A stretch of 20,162 nucleotides of DNA from CAYHZL01 sp964361075 (GTDB lineage Bacteria > Bacteroidota > Ignavibacteria > UBA10030 > UBA8401): contig CAYHZL010000041.1 in assembly GCA_964361075.1 (NCBI GenBank), forward strand, positions 1 through 20,162, given 5' to 3'. The notes beneath the pieces are model-generated. The model was not told the DNA's origin and did no database searches. It saw only the letters and a list, made by a program, of their open reading frames with translations. This document shows, in pieces, positions 13,067 to 20,162 of the stretch (within the stretch, counting starts at the first letter, position 1; every line of letters begins with the position of its first letter). Both the position numbers and the translations under genes were made by a program.

Positions 13067-15469
13067 TTATGATTTTTCGTGAGGAACATATCGTTGTGTA
13101 TAATAGTAATCACCTTGCAGATGGTAGTACCCACGATGCAAGCGATTAAGAACGTAATTATTCACAACAACACCGGTTAAATTCATTTTGATACCTTCGA
13201 TAAGATCGACAGCGTGTTCCAAATTGTCAAGTTTTGTTGATTCAGATTTTACAACAAACACGACTGCGTCAACCATCGACACAAGAAGTTCGGCATCGGT
13301 GAACAAGAGAATTGGCGGCGAATCGTAAATAACAATATCATAAATCTTTCCCAATTCTTGCTTCAATATCTTCATTGCAGGCGAATTAATTAACTCAGCG
13401 GGATTCAATGGAATAGAACCGCATGTAAGGATATCGAGATTTTCAACAAAGGTCGGACGAATAACCGAAGCCAAATCAGCTTCGCCAAATAACACTTCCG
13501 TTAAACCGGGCTCAAGTTCCAGATTAAACAATCCTTGAATTGATGGACGACGCAAATCTACATCAACTAATAATACTTTCTTTTTCGTTTGTGCAAACAC
13601 AACAGCAAGATTGGAACTTGTAAGCGATTTTCCTTCTTGTGGCGCTCCACTTGTTACCAGTACGCTTGTTAACGGTGTATCTTGTTTCCAATATTGAATA
13701 CTTGTTCGCAGTCTTCGATAAGAATCCGCGATACGCGAATACGGATTTATGGCAGTAATTAATGTCGGATTAATTGTGTCTTCCACCAATGTTTCATCTT
13801 CTAACACTTCGCGGCGCACGGTACCTCGTTCTCCGTTAATGCTTGCCGCGCTATACATTGTACCTTTGATATTATGAATCTGATCATCCATTGCGGGAAC
13901 GACAGTCAACACAGTTAAACCGAGTTTCTTCACATCTTCCGGTTTATGTATACGATCATCAAAATTATTGATGAGGAATGCAATACTGATACCAAGCACC
14001 AAGCCCACTATGAAACCGAAACTTAAATTTTTTGAAATATTGGGCGAAATAAATGTGGTCGGCGGTACAGCAAACTGCAAAATTTCAACGTAGCCAAATT
14101 GCGATTGTTCGGCAACCAATGCCCCTTGATATCTTTCTTCAATAACAATGTACACTTTTTCAAGCGACATTTTCGTGCGCTGCAGCCGTGCATATTCAAT
14201 ATTAATGCGCGGTACTGTCTTCAGCTTCTCTTCGTTTTGCAAGATAGATGCTTCTAACGCTTTTCTTTTCACTTCAAATGATGAAAGACGAATCTGCGCT
14301 TCCAAAATTTTGGAAGTTAAATCTTTTACGTCATCAAGTTTTTCAATAGTTTTTTTCTGTGTAGTACTTGATGCGCCAATTTTCTGGTTCATCTTTTTGC
14401 GCAATTCGGTAATCTGTTTGTCGAGTTCGTTTATTTTTTGCGCTACTAAATTTTGATCACGCTCATTCGTGTTTTGTTCTTTAATAATATCCCGCTGCGC
14501 TTCCAGCGAAGCGATTTGTTCGTACAACTTCTGCACTTCAATATTCGTAATCAAATCAAGCATGCGGCGGCTGTCGCTGTCAACTGATTCTTCGGCATTC
14601 TTCGGCAAGCTTGCTTTAATTTCAGTAACGCGCTTTTGGTATGTGGCAATAAGACTTTGTGTTGTCTGAATGTCGATGTCCACTTCATCTCTGCGTGCAT
14701 CGAGGCTGGAAATTGAACTGAGTATTGATTGGCTCTGTACATCAATTGCACCATACTCTTCCATGTGCTGACGAAGCGAATCTTCGACAACATCTAATAA
14801 ATTTTTCTTATTCTCCAATGTTGTTTCTAAAAACTCACGCGCCGTACGCAATTGCTTTCTGCTTGCATTCAAATTGTTTTCGTAATATGCATGAGCATAC
14901 AAGTTTGCTATCACCGCTGATTCTTTCGGATCGGTGCTCTGTGAGTAAATATAAATAACATCGGAGGCATTATTCGGTTCGAATGTTACAGATCCTTCAA
15001 GTCTTGCCAAAATCTCTTCATCGTGAGCAAACCTCGAAATCTCAGGTTCATTTCCAGTGCGGCGTAAAAATTCCAGCGTATCTGTACCGCCAAGCGTTGC
15101 AACAGGTTTTTCTTTCAACTTTACAACTACTTCTTCGGCAATAGTTCTGGATTTTAAAATTCCAATTTCCTTCATCAGGTTTCTGTTTGATGAAAGCGCA
15201 GAGATATCAAACGATGGAAACGCCATACCGGAATTCGGTTTGCTGCCAACCTGTACAATTGTTGTTGCTTCGTAAATAAATTTACCAAGAAATGTGTACA
15301 ACGTAACGCCAATAAAAGTAGCAATAGTAACGCCAATAATAACGTACTTCCAACGATACAAAATTTCTACATAGTCGCGGAGACTTGGTTCGAGATTTTG
15401 CTGATGTTTGTGCTTGCCTACATGTTTTCTTGATGAAGACGAAGATTTATGTTCCGTGCCGTTCGCCAT
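13067..15469 (-). CDS. wzc: Polysaccharide co-polymerase and tyrosine autokinase (Wzc-type)
   Basis: 800-aa inner-membrane PCP-2a protein. After a basic Ser/Lys/His-rich N-terminus it has TM1 at about 41-61, a Wzz periplasmic domain with long coiled coils (about 205-415), a GNVR-type region (PRINIEYARLQR, 420-431), TM2 at about 483-500 and a cytoplasmic BY-kinase. Kinase motifs are Walker A GAPQEGKS (608-615), Walker A' VLLVDVDLRRP (632-642) and Walker B IVIYDSPP (712-719); SYRRLRTSI (583-591) matches the oligomerisation segment. The C-terminus carries six tyrosines within 781-794, the expected autophosphorylation cluster. It controls chain length and export through a phosphorylation cycle. 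Combination with an ABC exporter rather than Wzx/Wzy is unusual. No partner tyrosine phosphatase is seen in this window. Confidence 0.95.
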   Translation of the reverse strand: MANGTEHKSSSSSRKHVGKHKHQQNLEPSLRDYVEILYRWKYVIIGVTIATFIGVTLYTFLGKFIYEATTIVQVGSKPNSGMAFPSFDISALSSNRNLMKEIGILKSRTIAEEVVVKLKEKPVATLGGTDTLEFLRRTGNEPEISRFAHDEEILARLEGSVTFEPNNASDVIYIYSQSTDPKESAVIANLYAHAYYENNLNASRKQLRTAREFLETTLENKKNLLDVVEDSLRQHMEEYGAIDVQSQSILSSISSLDARRDEVDIDIQTTQSLIATYQKRVTEIKASLPKNAEESVDSDSRRMLDLITNIEVQKLYEQIASLEAQRDIIKEQNTNERDQNLVAQKINELDKQITELRKKMNQKIGASSTTQKKTIEKLDDVKDLTSKILEAQIRLSSFEVKRKALEASILQNEEKLKTVPRINIEYARLQRTKMSLEKVYIVIEERYQGALVAEQSQFGYVEILQFAVPPTTFISPNISKNLSFGFIVGLVLGISIAFLINNFDDRIHKPEDVKKLGLTVLTVVPAMDDQIHNIKGTMYSAASINGERGTVRREVLEDETLVEDTINPTLITAINPYSRIADSYRRLRTSIQYWKQDTPLTSVLVTSGAPQEGKSLTSSNLAVVFAQTKKKVLLVDVDLRRPSIQGLFNLELEPGLTEVLFGEADLASVIRPTFVENLDILTCGSIPLNPAELINSPAMKILKQELGKIYDIVIYDSPPILLFTDAELLVSMVDAVVFVVKSESTKLDNLEHAVDLIEGIKMNLTGVVVNNYVLNRLHRGYYHLQGDYYYTQRYVPHEKS

Positions 15470-15520
15470 ACTCGGTATTGTAACCTATCATTGTGTATAA
15501 ATCTATTATAAGGTAATTAT

Positions 15521-16891
15521 TTATCTTCCTTTTCCCAAGACTATTACGTATAAAGTTTTTAAAAAAATATCAAAGTCCAATAAGAATGAATAATGAGAAA
15601 TATAGAACAAATCATATTGCAGCTTTTCGATAGTATCGTTAATATTTTCGCCATACTTATAATTTACCTGTGCCCATCCGGTAATTCCCGGTTTTACAAT
15701 GTGGCGATAATTGTAATACTGTATTTTTTTCTCATATTCGCGTGTTACATCAATCCATTCGGCGCGGGGACCAATCATACTCATTTCGCCAATAATAACA
15801 TTGATAAGCTGCGGCAATTCATCAACACGTAGTAAGCGAAGAAATTTTCCGATTTTTGTAATTCTGCTGTCATGCGCATGCGTATATTTTTCACTGAGAT
15901 CTGCATGCTCATACATCGTTCGAAATTTAAACATCGTGAAGGGGACTTCGTTTTTTCCTAATCGTATTTGTTTAAATATTGCCGGACCTTTACTTTCCAA
16001 ACGAATTGCACTTGCGATAATAATTAACAACGGAGATGTAATCACCGAAAGCACTACTGCAGCTGCCAAGTCGATGCCGCGTTTCAGATTATGAAAAAAC
16101 GGTTCGTGTGCCAGCAATAAATCATCTTCGATTAACCACCATTTGTTCAATATAAAGAGAGGAATCTTTTTGAAGTTTTGTTCGAAGAAAAGACGAATGG
16201 GAATCATCGGAATGTTTTGAAAGTGTAATTTTACCAGCAAAGAATAAATTTCATTTCCGAGTGTTTCTTTCGTTTCCGTTGCAACAATTCCTGCACAATT
16301 TCTTTTTACATTCCGAAGCAGATGCAATAAATTACCTTCAATAATCGGTGAACCATCTCCGTCAATTGGTGTTCCGGCACGCTCTTCATTGATATCAAAA
16401 AAACGAAGCGATTGTTCTATGGATGATTCCATGTACGCACGGTATAATTCCTGCGCTGTTTCTCCGGTGCCGATGACAATATAAAATTGTCTCCTCCGTA
16501 CGCGTGCAAATCGTGAATGAATAATGCGGCGATATGCCAGAGAAATAAAAAAAAATGTGATGAAGCTTGACGGCAATACACTACGGCTAAATTGAAGCGA
16601 CGGTTTATAACTGAAAAAATAAATCATTAACACTGTCATAACAAAAATAACACCAACTGCCAAAATATGTTTGCTGGTGTACGATAAACTCTGCATATCA
16701 GTATTGCGGTTGTATCCGCCGACCGAATCAATAACTACCCACGTAATAACTAACGGAAGTACTGCTCTGTACCAGTATTCGGAAACAAATTCAACATCCG
16801 TTCGCAGTGCGCTATACACCAGAAAAATAGTATAGAGCACTATTCCATCAAGCAGCATTAACGAATATTTAAATACGATGCGAGATTTCAT
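15521..16891 (-). CDS. Polyprenyl-phosphate sugar-1-phosphate transferase (polyprenyl glycosylphosphotransferase)
   Basis: 456-aa initiating enzyme (WbaP/WcaJ-like). The N-terminal half has about four membrane helices (9-27, 41-57, 75-93, 107-122) and a Rossmann-like domain beginning YIVIGTGETAQELY (137-150). The C-terminal catalytic domain starts with the re-entrant hydrophobic helix at about 270-298 (RGIDLAAAVVLSVITSPLLI) and has FKFRTM (321-326), DELPQLINV (357-365), GPRAEW (374-379) and PGITGWAQVN (401-410). It moves a sugar 1-phosphate from a nucleotide sugar to undecaprenyl phosphate, the first lipid-linked step. The sugar (glucose, galactose or another) cannot be told from motifs. It is the first gene after the sequence gap, so its upstream region is partly unknown. 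Confidence 0.93.
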   Translation of the reverse strand: MKSRIVFKYSLMLLDGIVLYTIFLVYSALRTDVEFVSEYWYRAVLPLVITWVVIDSVGGYNRNTDMQSLSYTSKHILAVGVIFVMTVLMIYFFSYKPSLQFSRSVLPSSFITFFFISLAYRRIIHSRFARVRRRQFYIVIGTGETAQELYRAYMESSIEQSLRFFDINEERAGTPIDGDGSPIIEGNLLHLLRNVKRNCAGIVATETKETLGNEIYSLLVKLHFQNIPMIPIRLFFEQNFKKIPLFILNKWWLIEDDLLLAHEPFFHNLKRGIDLAAAVVLSVITSPLLIIIASAIRLESKGPAIFKQIRLGKNEVPFTMFKFRTMYEHADLSEKYTHAHDSRITKIGKFLRLLRVDELPQLINVIIGEMSMIGPRAEWIDVTREYEKKIQYYNYRHIVKPGITGWAQVNYKYGENINDTIEKLQYDLFYISHYSFLLDFDIFLKTLYVIVLGKGR

Positions 16892-16940
16892 TTCAGTAAT
16901 TATTTTTTTGCGTAACTCAAAGTAGATGTTTAATTCAGCA

Positions 16941-16982
16941 AATCCCCCTTGTCTCGCAAAAAAACGCGAGCCTTTCCCCCTT
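16941..16982. repeat. G/C-run palindromic repeat on the left edge of the sequence gap
   Basis: AATCCCCCTT (16941-16950), a CTCGC/GCGAG stem with an A-rich loop (16953-16970), then TTTCCCCCTT running into the N-run. It shares the CCCCCTT unit with 12477-12527 and with the other edge of the gap. No gene is visible in 16892-16982. Confidence 0.55.
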
Positions 16983-17082
16983 NNNNNNNNNNNNNNNNNN
17001 NNNNNNNNNNNNNNNNNNNNNNNNNNNNNNNNNNNNNNNNNNNNNNNNNNNNNNNNNNNNNNNNNNNNNNNNNNNNNNNNNN
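16983..17082. other. Scaffold gap of 100 N
   Basis: Exactly 100 undetermined bases, the usual placeholder for a gap of unknown size. Both edges end in the same CCCCCTT repeat, which probably broke the assembly. One or more genes could be missing here, so adjacency of the WecG-type gene to the sugar-1-phosphate transferase gene is not proven. Confidence 0.97.
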
Positions 17083-17084
17083 TT

Positions 17085-17128
17085 CCCCCTTGAAAAGGGG
17101 GTGTCCCGATTCGTTTTTTAATCGGGAC
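17085..17128. repeat. Palindromes on the right edge of the sequence gap
   Basis: CCCCCTT-GAA-AAGGGGG (17085-17101), identical to 12511-12527, followed by GTCCCGATT/AATCGGGAC (17103-17111 and 17120-17128). They lie downstream of the WecG-type gene and could stall transcription, but no T-run follows the stem on the minus strand. Confidence 0.6.
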
Positions 17129-17173
17129 GGGGGATTCGTTATATTTTCAAAAAAATTGTAACTCCTTCAAGGT

Positions 17174-17190
17174 TTACTCACGCTGAGTAA
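17174..17190. repeat. Perfect palindrome directly after the WecG-type stop codon
   Basis: TTACTCA-CGC-TGAGTAA abuts the stop codon of the gene ending at 17191. The stem is A+T-rich and is not followed by a T-run on the minus strand; it may protect or process the mRNA end. Confidence 0.4.
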
Positions 17191-17955
17191 TTATTTTTTT
17201 GCTGTGCAGCGAATTTTTATGATGTTATATAAAAATATCGGTGTCGAAATAATATTTCTTTGCCACAACCGTTTCGGTTCACGCACAAGGCGCGGCAGCC
17301 ACTCTAAACCAAACCGCTGCATCGTTGGCGACGAGCGTTTTTTAATTCCTGCAAAAAAATCAAATGCCGCGCCCACTGCTAAAATAATTGGCACATTGAG
17401 ACGGTGCTTATGTTCGGCAATCCATTTTTCTTGTTTCGGTGCAGTCATACCAACCATCAATGCTGTGGGTGAAACTGCATTCACCGAATCAATCATTGCG
17501 TTGCTTTGTTCTTTTGTAAACAGATCGGCGAACGGCGGCGCGTAGACACCGGCATTACGAATATTTGGAAATTCAGCTTGAAGCCTGTGCTGAATTTTTT
17601 GCAGCACATCGTGCGTTGAACCCAAAAAAAATACCGAGCGATCGTTTCTCAAATTCCATTTCGTTAACAAGCCTGTTACAATATCCGGTCCGCTGACGCG
17701 CACAGAAATATTTCCGCCATTTATTTTAGAAGCAAGCACAATTCCAAATCCATCCGGCAGCAGTAATTCTGCCTGTTGTAACGCGTGTAAAAACTCTGCA
17801 TCCCTTTGCGCTTGAACAAGTGAATGCGGATTTGCACAACACAATACTCTTCCAATGTGTCCAGTATTCACACCATTATCAATATCCTGAACAAACTCAT
17901 CGAGCGTGGCATACTGCACATGCACATTCCAAATATGTTCGCGTGCAATGCTCAT
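17191..17955 (-). CDS. WecG/TagA/CpsF family (GT26) glycosyltransferase
   Basis: 254 aa, the normal length for GT26. Diagnostic segments are LCCANPHSLVQAQRD, LLPDGFGIVLASK (the DG catalytic-site region), SVFFLGSTHDVL, VGMTAPKQEKWI and VGAAFDFFAGIKKRSSPTMQRFGLEWLPRLV (the last given only by its ends VGAAFDFFAG and GLEWLPRL). Members such as WecG and TagA add N-acetylmannosamine(uronic acid) as the second sugar onto a polyprenyl-linked primer, so this is a candidate for the second assembly step. The ATG overlaps the stop of the upstream GT4 gene as ATGA (17952-17955). The basic C-terminal tail (NIISTPIFLYNIIKIRC) probably binds the membrane. The exact sugar is not determined by the sequence. 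Confidence 0.93.
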   Translation of the reverse strand: MSIAREHIWNVHVQYATLDEFVQDIDNGVNTGHIGRVLCCANPHSLVQAQRDAEFLHALQQAELLLPDGFGIVLASKINGGNISVRVSGPDIVTGLLTKWNLRNDRSVFFLGSTHDVLQKIQHRLQAEFPNIRNAGVYAPPFADLFTKEQSNAMIDSVNAVSPTALMVGMTAPKQEKWIAEHKHRLNVPIILAVGAAFDFFAGIKKRSSPTMQRFGLEWLPRLVREPKRLWQRNIISTPIFLYNIIKIRCTAKK

Positions 17956-19163
17956 TGCATTTTTTGACGATGGTGAATTGCTTCTTTATAGATAAACATT
18001 AACAGTGAATAATTTCGTTCAGACGTAAAAAGTGTTTCAAATTCAGCACGGGCGTTTGCACTCATTTGTTGTAGTAATGGTTGATTGTACCACATTGATT
18101 TCATTTTCTTTACGATGTCGGCGCTGCTTCCCGGTAGTAACAAACTTCCCGTCTTTCCATCGTGAACCAAAAATGGAAGCGAGCCGCTCTCTGAAGCCAA
18201 AATTCCGACGCCATACGAATATGCTTCCTGCACCACCATCGGAAAACCTTCCAAACAAATTGATGGAAGAATAAGCAGCTTGGCTGAAGAAAGTTTTTGC
18301 ATTGTTTCTTTGTGCGAAAGCTGACCAACGAAGCGAATACTATTTTCGGCACTTGTTCCGCGAATTGATACTTCCAATTCTTCTTTCATTGGTCCATCGC
18401 CAATAATTTCAAGAAGCGGCGCATCACTTCCCCATTCTTTCCATGCTTGAACCAAAATGTGAATCCCTTTTGCACTATATACACGACCGATGAAAACAAC
18501 TTTGTCTTCGCGCTGTTCAAAAGGCACAGGATGTGTATCCGAAAAACTAAAATTTGGTTTTGTGTGCACGCGATTTTCCGGCAAACCATATTCAACAAGA
18601 GTGCGTTTTTGAAACTCAGAAAGCGTAATAAAAGCATCAACATTTTTTCGCCATGTATCAATACATGTATGAAACGCAATCATTGCTGCAATGGGCGCAG
18701 TTGCTATTTTGCTATGGCGATAACATCCGTAACGAAGCGCCGGCAACACACTTTTTTTTTCGATGCATTCCATACACGAAGCCTCGCCACGCATCGCTGT
18801 CGCGGCTGAACATGCAATTCTATAGTTGTGCAGTGTCATCACGGTTGGAATGTTGAATTCTTTTATTGCGTAAAAAATTGAAGGTGAGTGCAGTGGAAAT
18901 GTGTTGTGTACATGTACCAAATCAGGACGAAATGAATGTAAAACTTTTTTGAGCGACGAATAGCTGAACGGATTCCATACAGTGCTGATCACGCCTTGCA
19001 GTGTACCAAACAATCCTTTCGTCCTTATCTCGTCGCTGTTCCGTGTGAATTCAATAACCTCTTCATTGTACCTTCGCAATAATTCTGCTTCGGCACGATA
19101 CGCCATATTCTCTCCGCTCGGCGCTGTTGAACCATAAAAATTATGAATAAGCAGAATTTTCAA
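17952..19163 (-). CDS. Family 4 glycosyltransferase (GT-B)
   Basis: 403 aa with a TTG start. TTG is favoured because it gives the canonical MKILLIHNFYG N-terminus and lies 21 nt after the deacetylase stop. The acceptor domain has GENMAYRAEAELL (17-29) and HVHNTFPLHSP (84-94). It carries a Cys set, C118, C130, C133 and C147 (in LHNYRIACSA, CMEC and GYCY-like GCYR), seen in one clade of capsule GT4 enzymes. The donor domain has VVFIGRVYSAKGIHIL (222-237), EIIGDGPMKEEL (252-263) and the EX7E motif E305-E313 (EGFPMVVQE) that binds the nucleotide sugar. It acts at the cytoplasmic membrane face on a lipid-linked acceptor; sugar specificity is unknown. It is coupled to the WecG-type gene by ATGA. 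Confidence 0.92.
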   Translation of the reverse strand: MKILLIHNFYGSTAPSGENMAYRAEAELLRRYNEEVIEFTRNSDEIRTKGLFGTLQGVISTVWNPFSYSSLKKVLHSFRPDLVHVHNTFPLHSPSIFYAIKEFNIPTVMTLHNYRIACSAATAMRGEASCMECIEKKSVLPALRYGCYRHSKIATAPIAAMIAFHTCIDTWRKNVDAFITLSEFQKRTLVEYGLPENRVHTKPNFSFSDTHPVPFEQREDKVVFIGRVYSAKGIHILVQAWKEWGSDAPLLEIIGDGPMKEELEVSIRGTSAENSIRFVGQLSHKETMQKLSSAKLLILPSICLEGFPMVVQEAYSYGVGILASESGSLPFLVHDGKTGSLLLPGSSADIVKKMKSMWYNQPLLQQMSANARAEFETLFTSERNYSLLMFIYKEAIHHRQKMQ

Positions 19164-19184
19164 GAGTAGAATATTTGGCTGTTG

Positions 19185-19958
19185 TTATGATTGAAAGATA
19201 AATCGCTGACGATCCTTCAACCATTTTTTTAATTTTAATTTAGGAAACAGAAGTTTGTACTTCAATATGTGGCTATCATTTAATAATGCTGTAGCGTCTC
19301 GCATATCATCACCATACAAACGGAAGAGCACACCATCTATTCCCGCCCACGATGTATTGTCTCCGCCGCCGGCAGAAAATAAATATGTATAAAATTTATT
19401 TGCCGTTGTAACAACAGCGTTATTAAAATCACCATAAGGAAAAACGAAGCTGTTGACAGAAATTTCTAATTTATTTTCCAACACAACTTTTGAATGTTCT
19501 GCTTCATACTCAAAATCTTTTGTGTAAATAAGATTTGAATGACTGTGGGAATGGGATGCAATATGAACAAGACCGCTTTGTACTAGTATCCGCAATTCCT
19601 CCCATGTACAAAAAGGAACTTCAGAAGAATAGATGTGGTCGTGCATGTGCTGCAACACGGGAACATGCAATCGTCTATCATCCGGAATGTGAGATGCCGA
19701 TTCAACGATATATTTTGTCGGCACAGCGAGAAGTACTTTAAGAGTAAGTTGTTTCAGCAGCGGAAAAACATAAAAGAAAAAATCAAAACCTGCATCGTCA
19801 AACACAAGACATACATTGATTTGCGTTGCACTCAATGGGTCGCCCGGCAAAACAACATTGCAATTGCTGTGTATGAATTGTAAATGCTCTGCTATCATTT
19901 CCTTTGTGTTGGAAAATTTATCTGCATTAACATGATGATACATTATTGGCAGAAGCAT
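19185..19958 (-). CDS. Polysaccharide deacetylase family protein, divergent
   Basis: 257 aa, without a signal peptide. LLPIMYHHVN (2-11) is the usual N-terminal strand of the NodB-homology barrel. VFDDAGFD (52-59) stands where TFDDGY is normal: both Asp are kept but Gly is Ala. SHSHSHSNL (135-143) supplies the HxxxH metal ligands, and FVFPYGDFN (171-179) is the conserved FPYG motif. The carbohydrate esterase 4 family removes acetyl groups from N-acetyl sugars; here the target may be a glycan precursor or intermediate. Context (next to GT4 and GT26 genes) fits polysaccharide work rather than peptidoglycan. It is the first gene of the visible run, with 204 bp of non-coding sequence upstream. 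Confidence 0.85.
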   Translation of the reverse strand: MLLPIMYHHVNADKFSNTKEMIAEHLQFIHSNCNVVLPGDPLSATQINVCLVFDDAGFDFFFYVFPLLKQLTLKVLLAVPTKYIVESASHIPDDRRLHVPVLQHMHDHIYSSEVPFCTWEELRILVQSGLVHIASHSHSHSNLIYTKDFEYEAEHSKVVLENKLEISVNSFVFPYGDFNNAVVTTANKFYTYLFSAGGGDNTSWAGIDGVLFRLYGDDMRDATALLNDSHILKYKLLFPKLKLKKWLKDRQRFIFQS

Positions 19959-19989
19959 TATGTAGAGTCCTACTCAGCGAATTGTATCG

Positions 19990-19997
19990 CAAAGATA
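19990..19997 (-). promoter_or_regulatory. Possible Bacteroidota-type -7 promoter element
   Basis: The minus strand reads TATCTTTG, matching the TAnnTTTG -7 consensus, about 31 nt before the deacetylase ATG. A TTTC lies roughly 18 nt further upstream where TTTG is expected. This is one short match in A+T-rich DNA and is only suggestive. Confidence 0.3.
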
Positions 19998-20076
19998 CCG
20001 TTGGTATAGAAAATTGAAACTAATTTCTCTATTTGCAAATTCTTTCTCATTAGAAATATCTAAAGGGCATCTCTAA

Positions 20077-20159
20077 AAACCTTCAAGGTTTAACTTGATC
20101 AAATTTTGTGATGTTAAAATTTTATAGTACATCGCAAAAACAAAAAACCTTGAAGGTTT
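20077..20159. repeat. Pair of AAACCTT-N-AAGGTTT palindromes upstream of the locus
   Basis: AAACCTTCAAGGTTT (20077-20091) and AAACCTTGAAGGTTT (20145-20159) are 15-mers, each a near-perfect palindrome and the reverse complement of the other, so the 83-bp segment has matching inverted ends. A partial copy, CCTTCAAGGTTT, lies at 17164-17175 after the WecG-type gene. They may be ends of a small interspersed element at the upstream border of the locus. Confidence 0.55.
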
Positions 20160-20162
20160 CGT

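Overview
The window is a surface-polysaccharide export and assembly locus on an A+T-rich (about 40% G+C by eye) scaffold. The organism looks like a member of the Bacteroidota/Ignavibacteriota/Chlorobiota group, probably from an environmental metagenome. This is inference: it rests on mostly weak Shine-Dalgarno sequences, a possible TAnnTTTG promoter element, and intergenic G/C-rich palindromic repeats of a type I associate with such genomes. A run of exactly 100 N (16983-17082) marks a scaffold join. All coding genes lie on the minus strand, so the locus reads from high to low coordinates.

Initiation and machinery (20162 to 12542): a divergent polysaccharide deacetylase, a GT4 glycosyltransferase and a WecG/TagA glycosyltransferase form a tight run. 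After the gap come a polyprenyl-phosphate sugar-1-phosphate transferase, a Wzc-type co-polymerase/tyrosine kinase with a six-tyrosine tail, and a very short SLBB-domain protein.

Precursor and export (12318 to 7587): a glucose-1-phosphate cytidylyltransferase-like enzyme, a radical SAM protein with a C-terminal cysteine cluster, an unusual small methyltransferase, and an ABC exporter (Wzm permease and Wzt ATPase). The Wzt has a long C-terminal domain of the type that recognises glycan ends. No Wzx flippase or Wzy polymerase is visible.

Decoration block (7542 to 86): four more methyltransferases, two GT2 enzymes and a GT-B-like glycosyltransferase, packed with ATGA overlaps or 4-nt gaps. With the methyltransferase at 9858, the window holds five SAM-dependent methyltransferases. 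A plausible scheme is a lipid-linked glycan built at the inner membrane, methylated or otherwise capped, read by the Wzt C-terminal domain and exported by Wzm/Wzt.

The most unusual part is 1044-2624. The boundary between the last two genes has been split by a 1.4-kb insertion. Its ends carry a short inverted repeat, and it is flanked by a perfect 83-bp direct repeat containing the 5' end of the downstream glycosyltransferase gene. Inside is an IS200-like/RAYT HUH transposase between two full copies and one truncated copy of a repeat with up to four triloop hairpins, one of which shows a compensatory base-pair change. One copy is itself interrupted by a 140-bp MITE-like element with perfect 17-bp inverted ends and a TAGATA target duplication.
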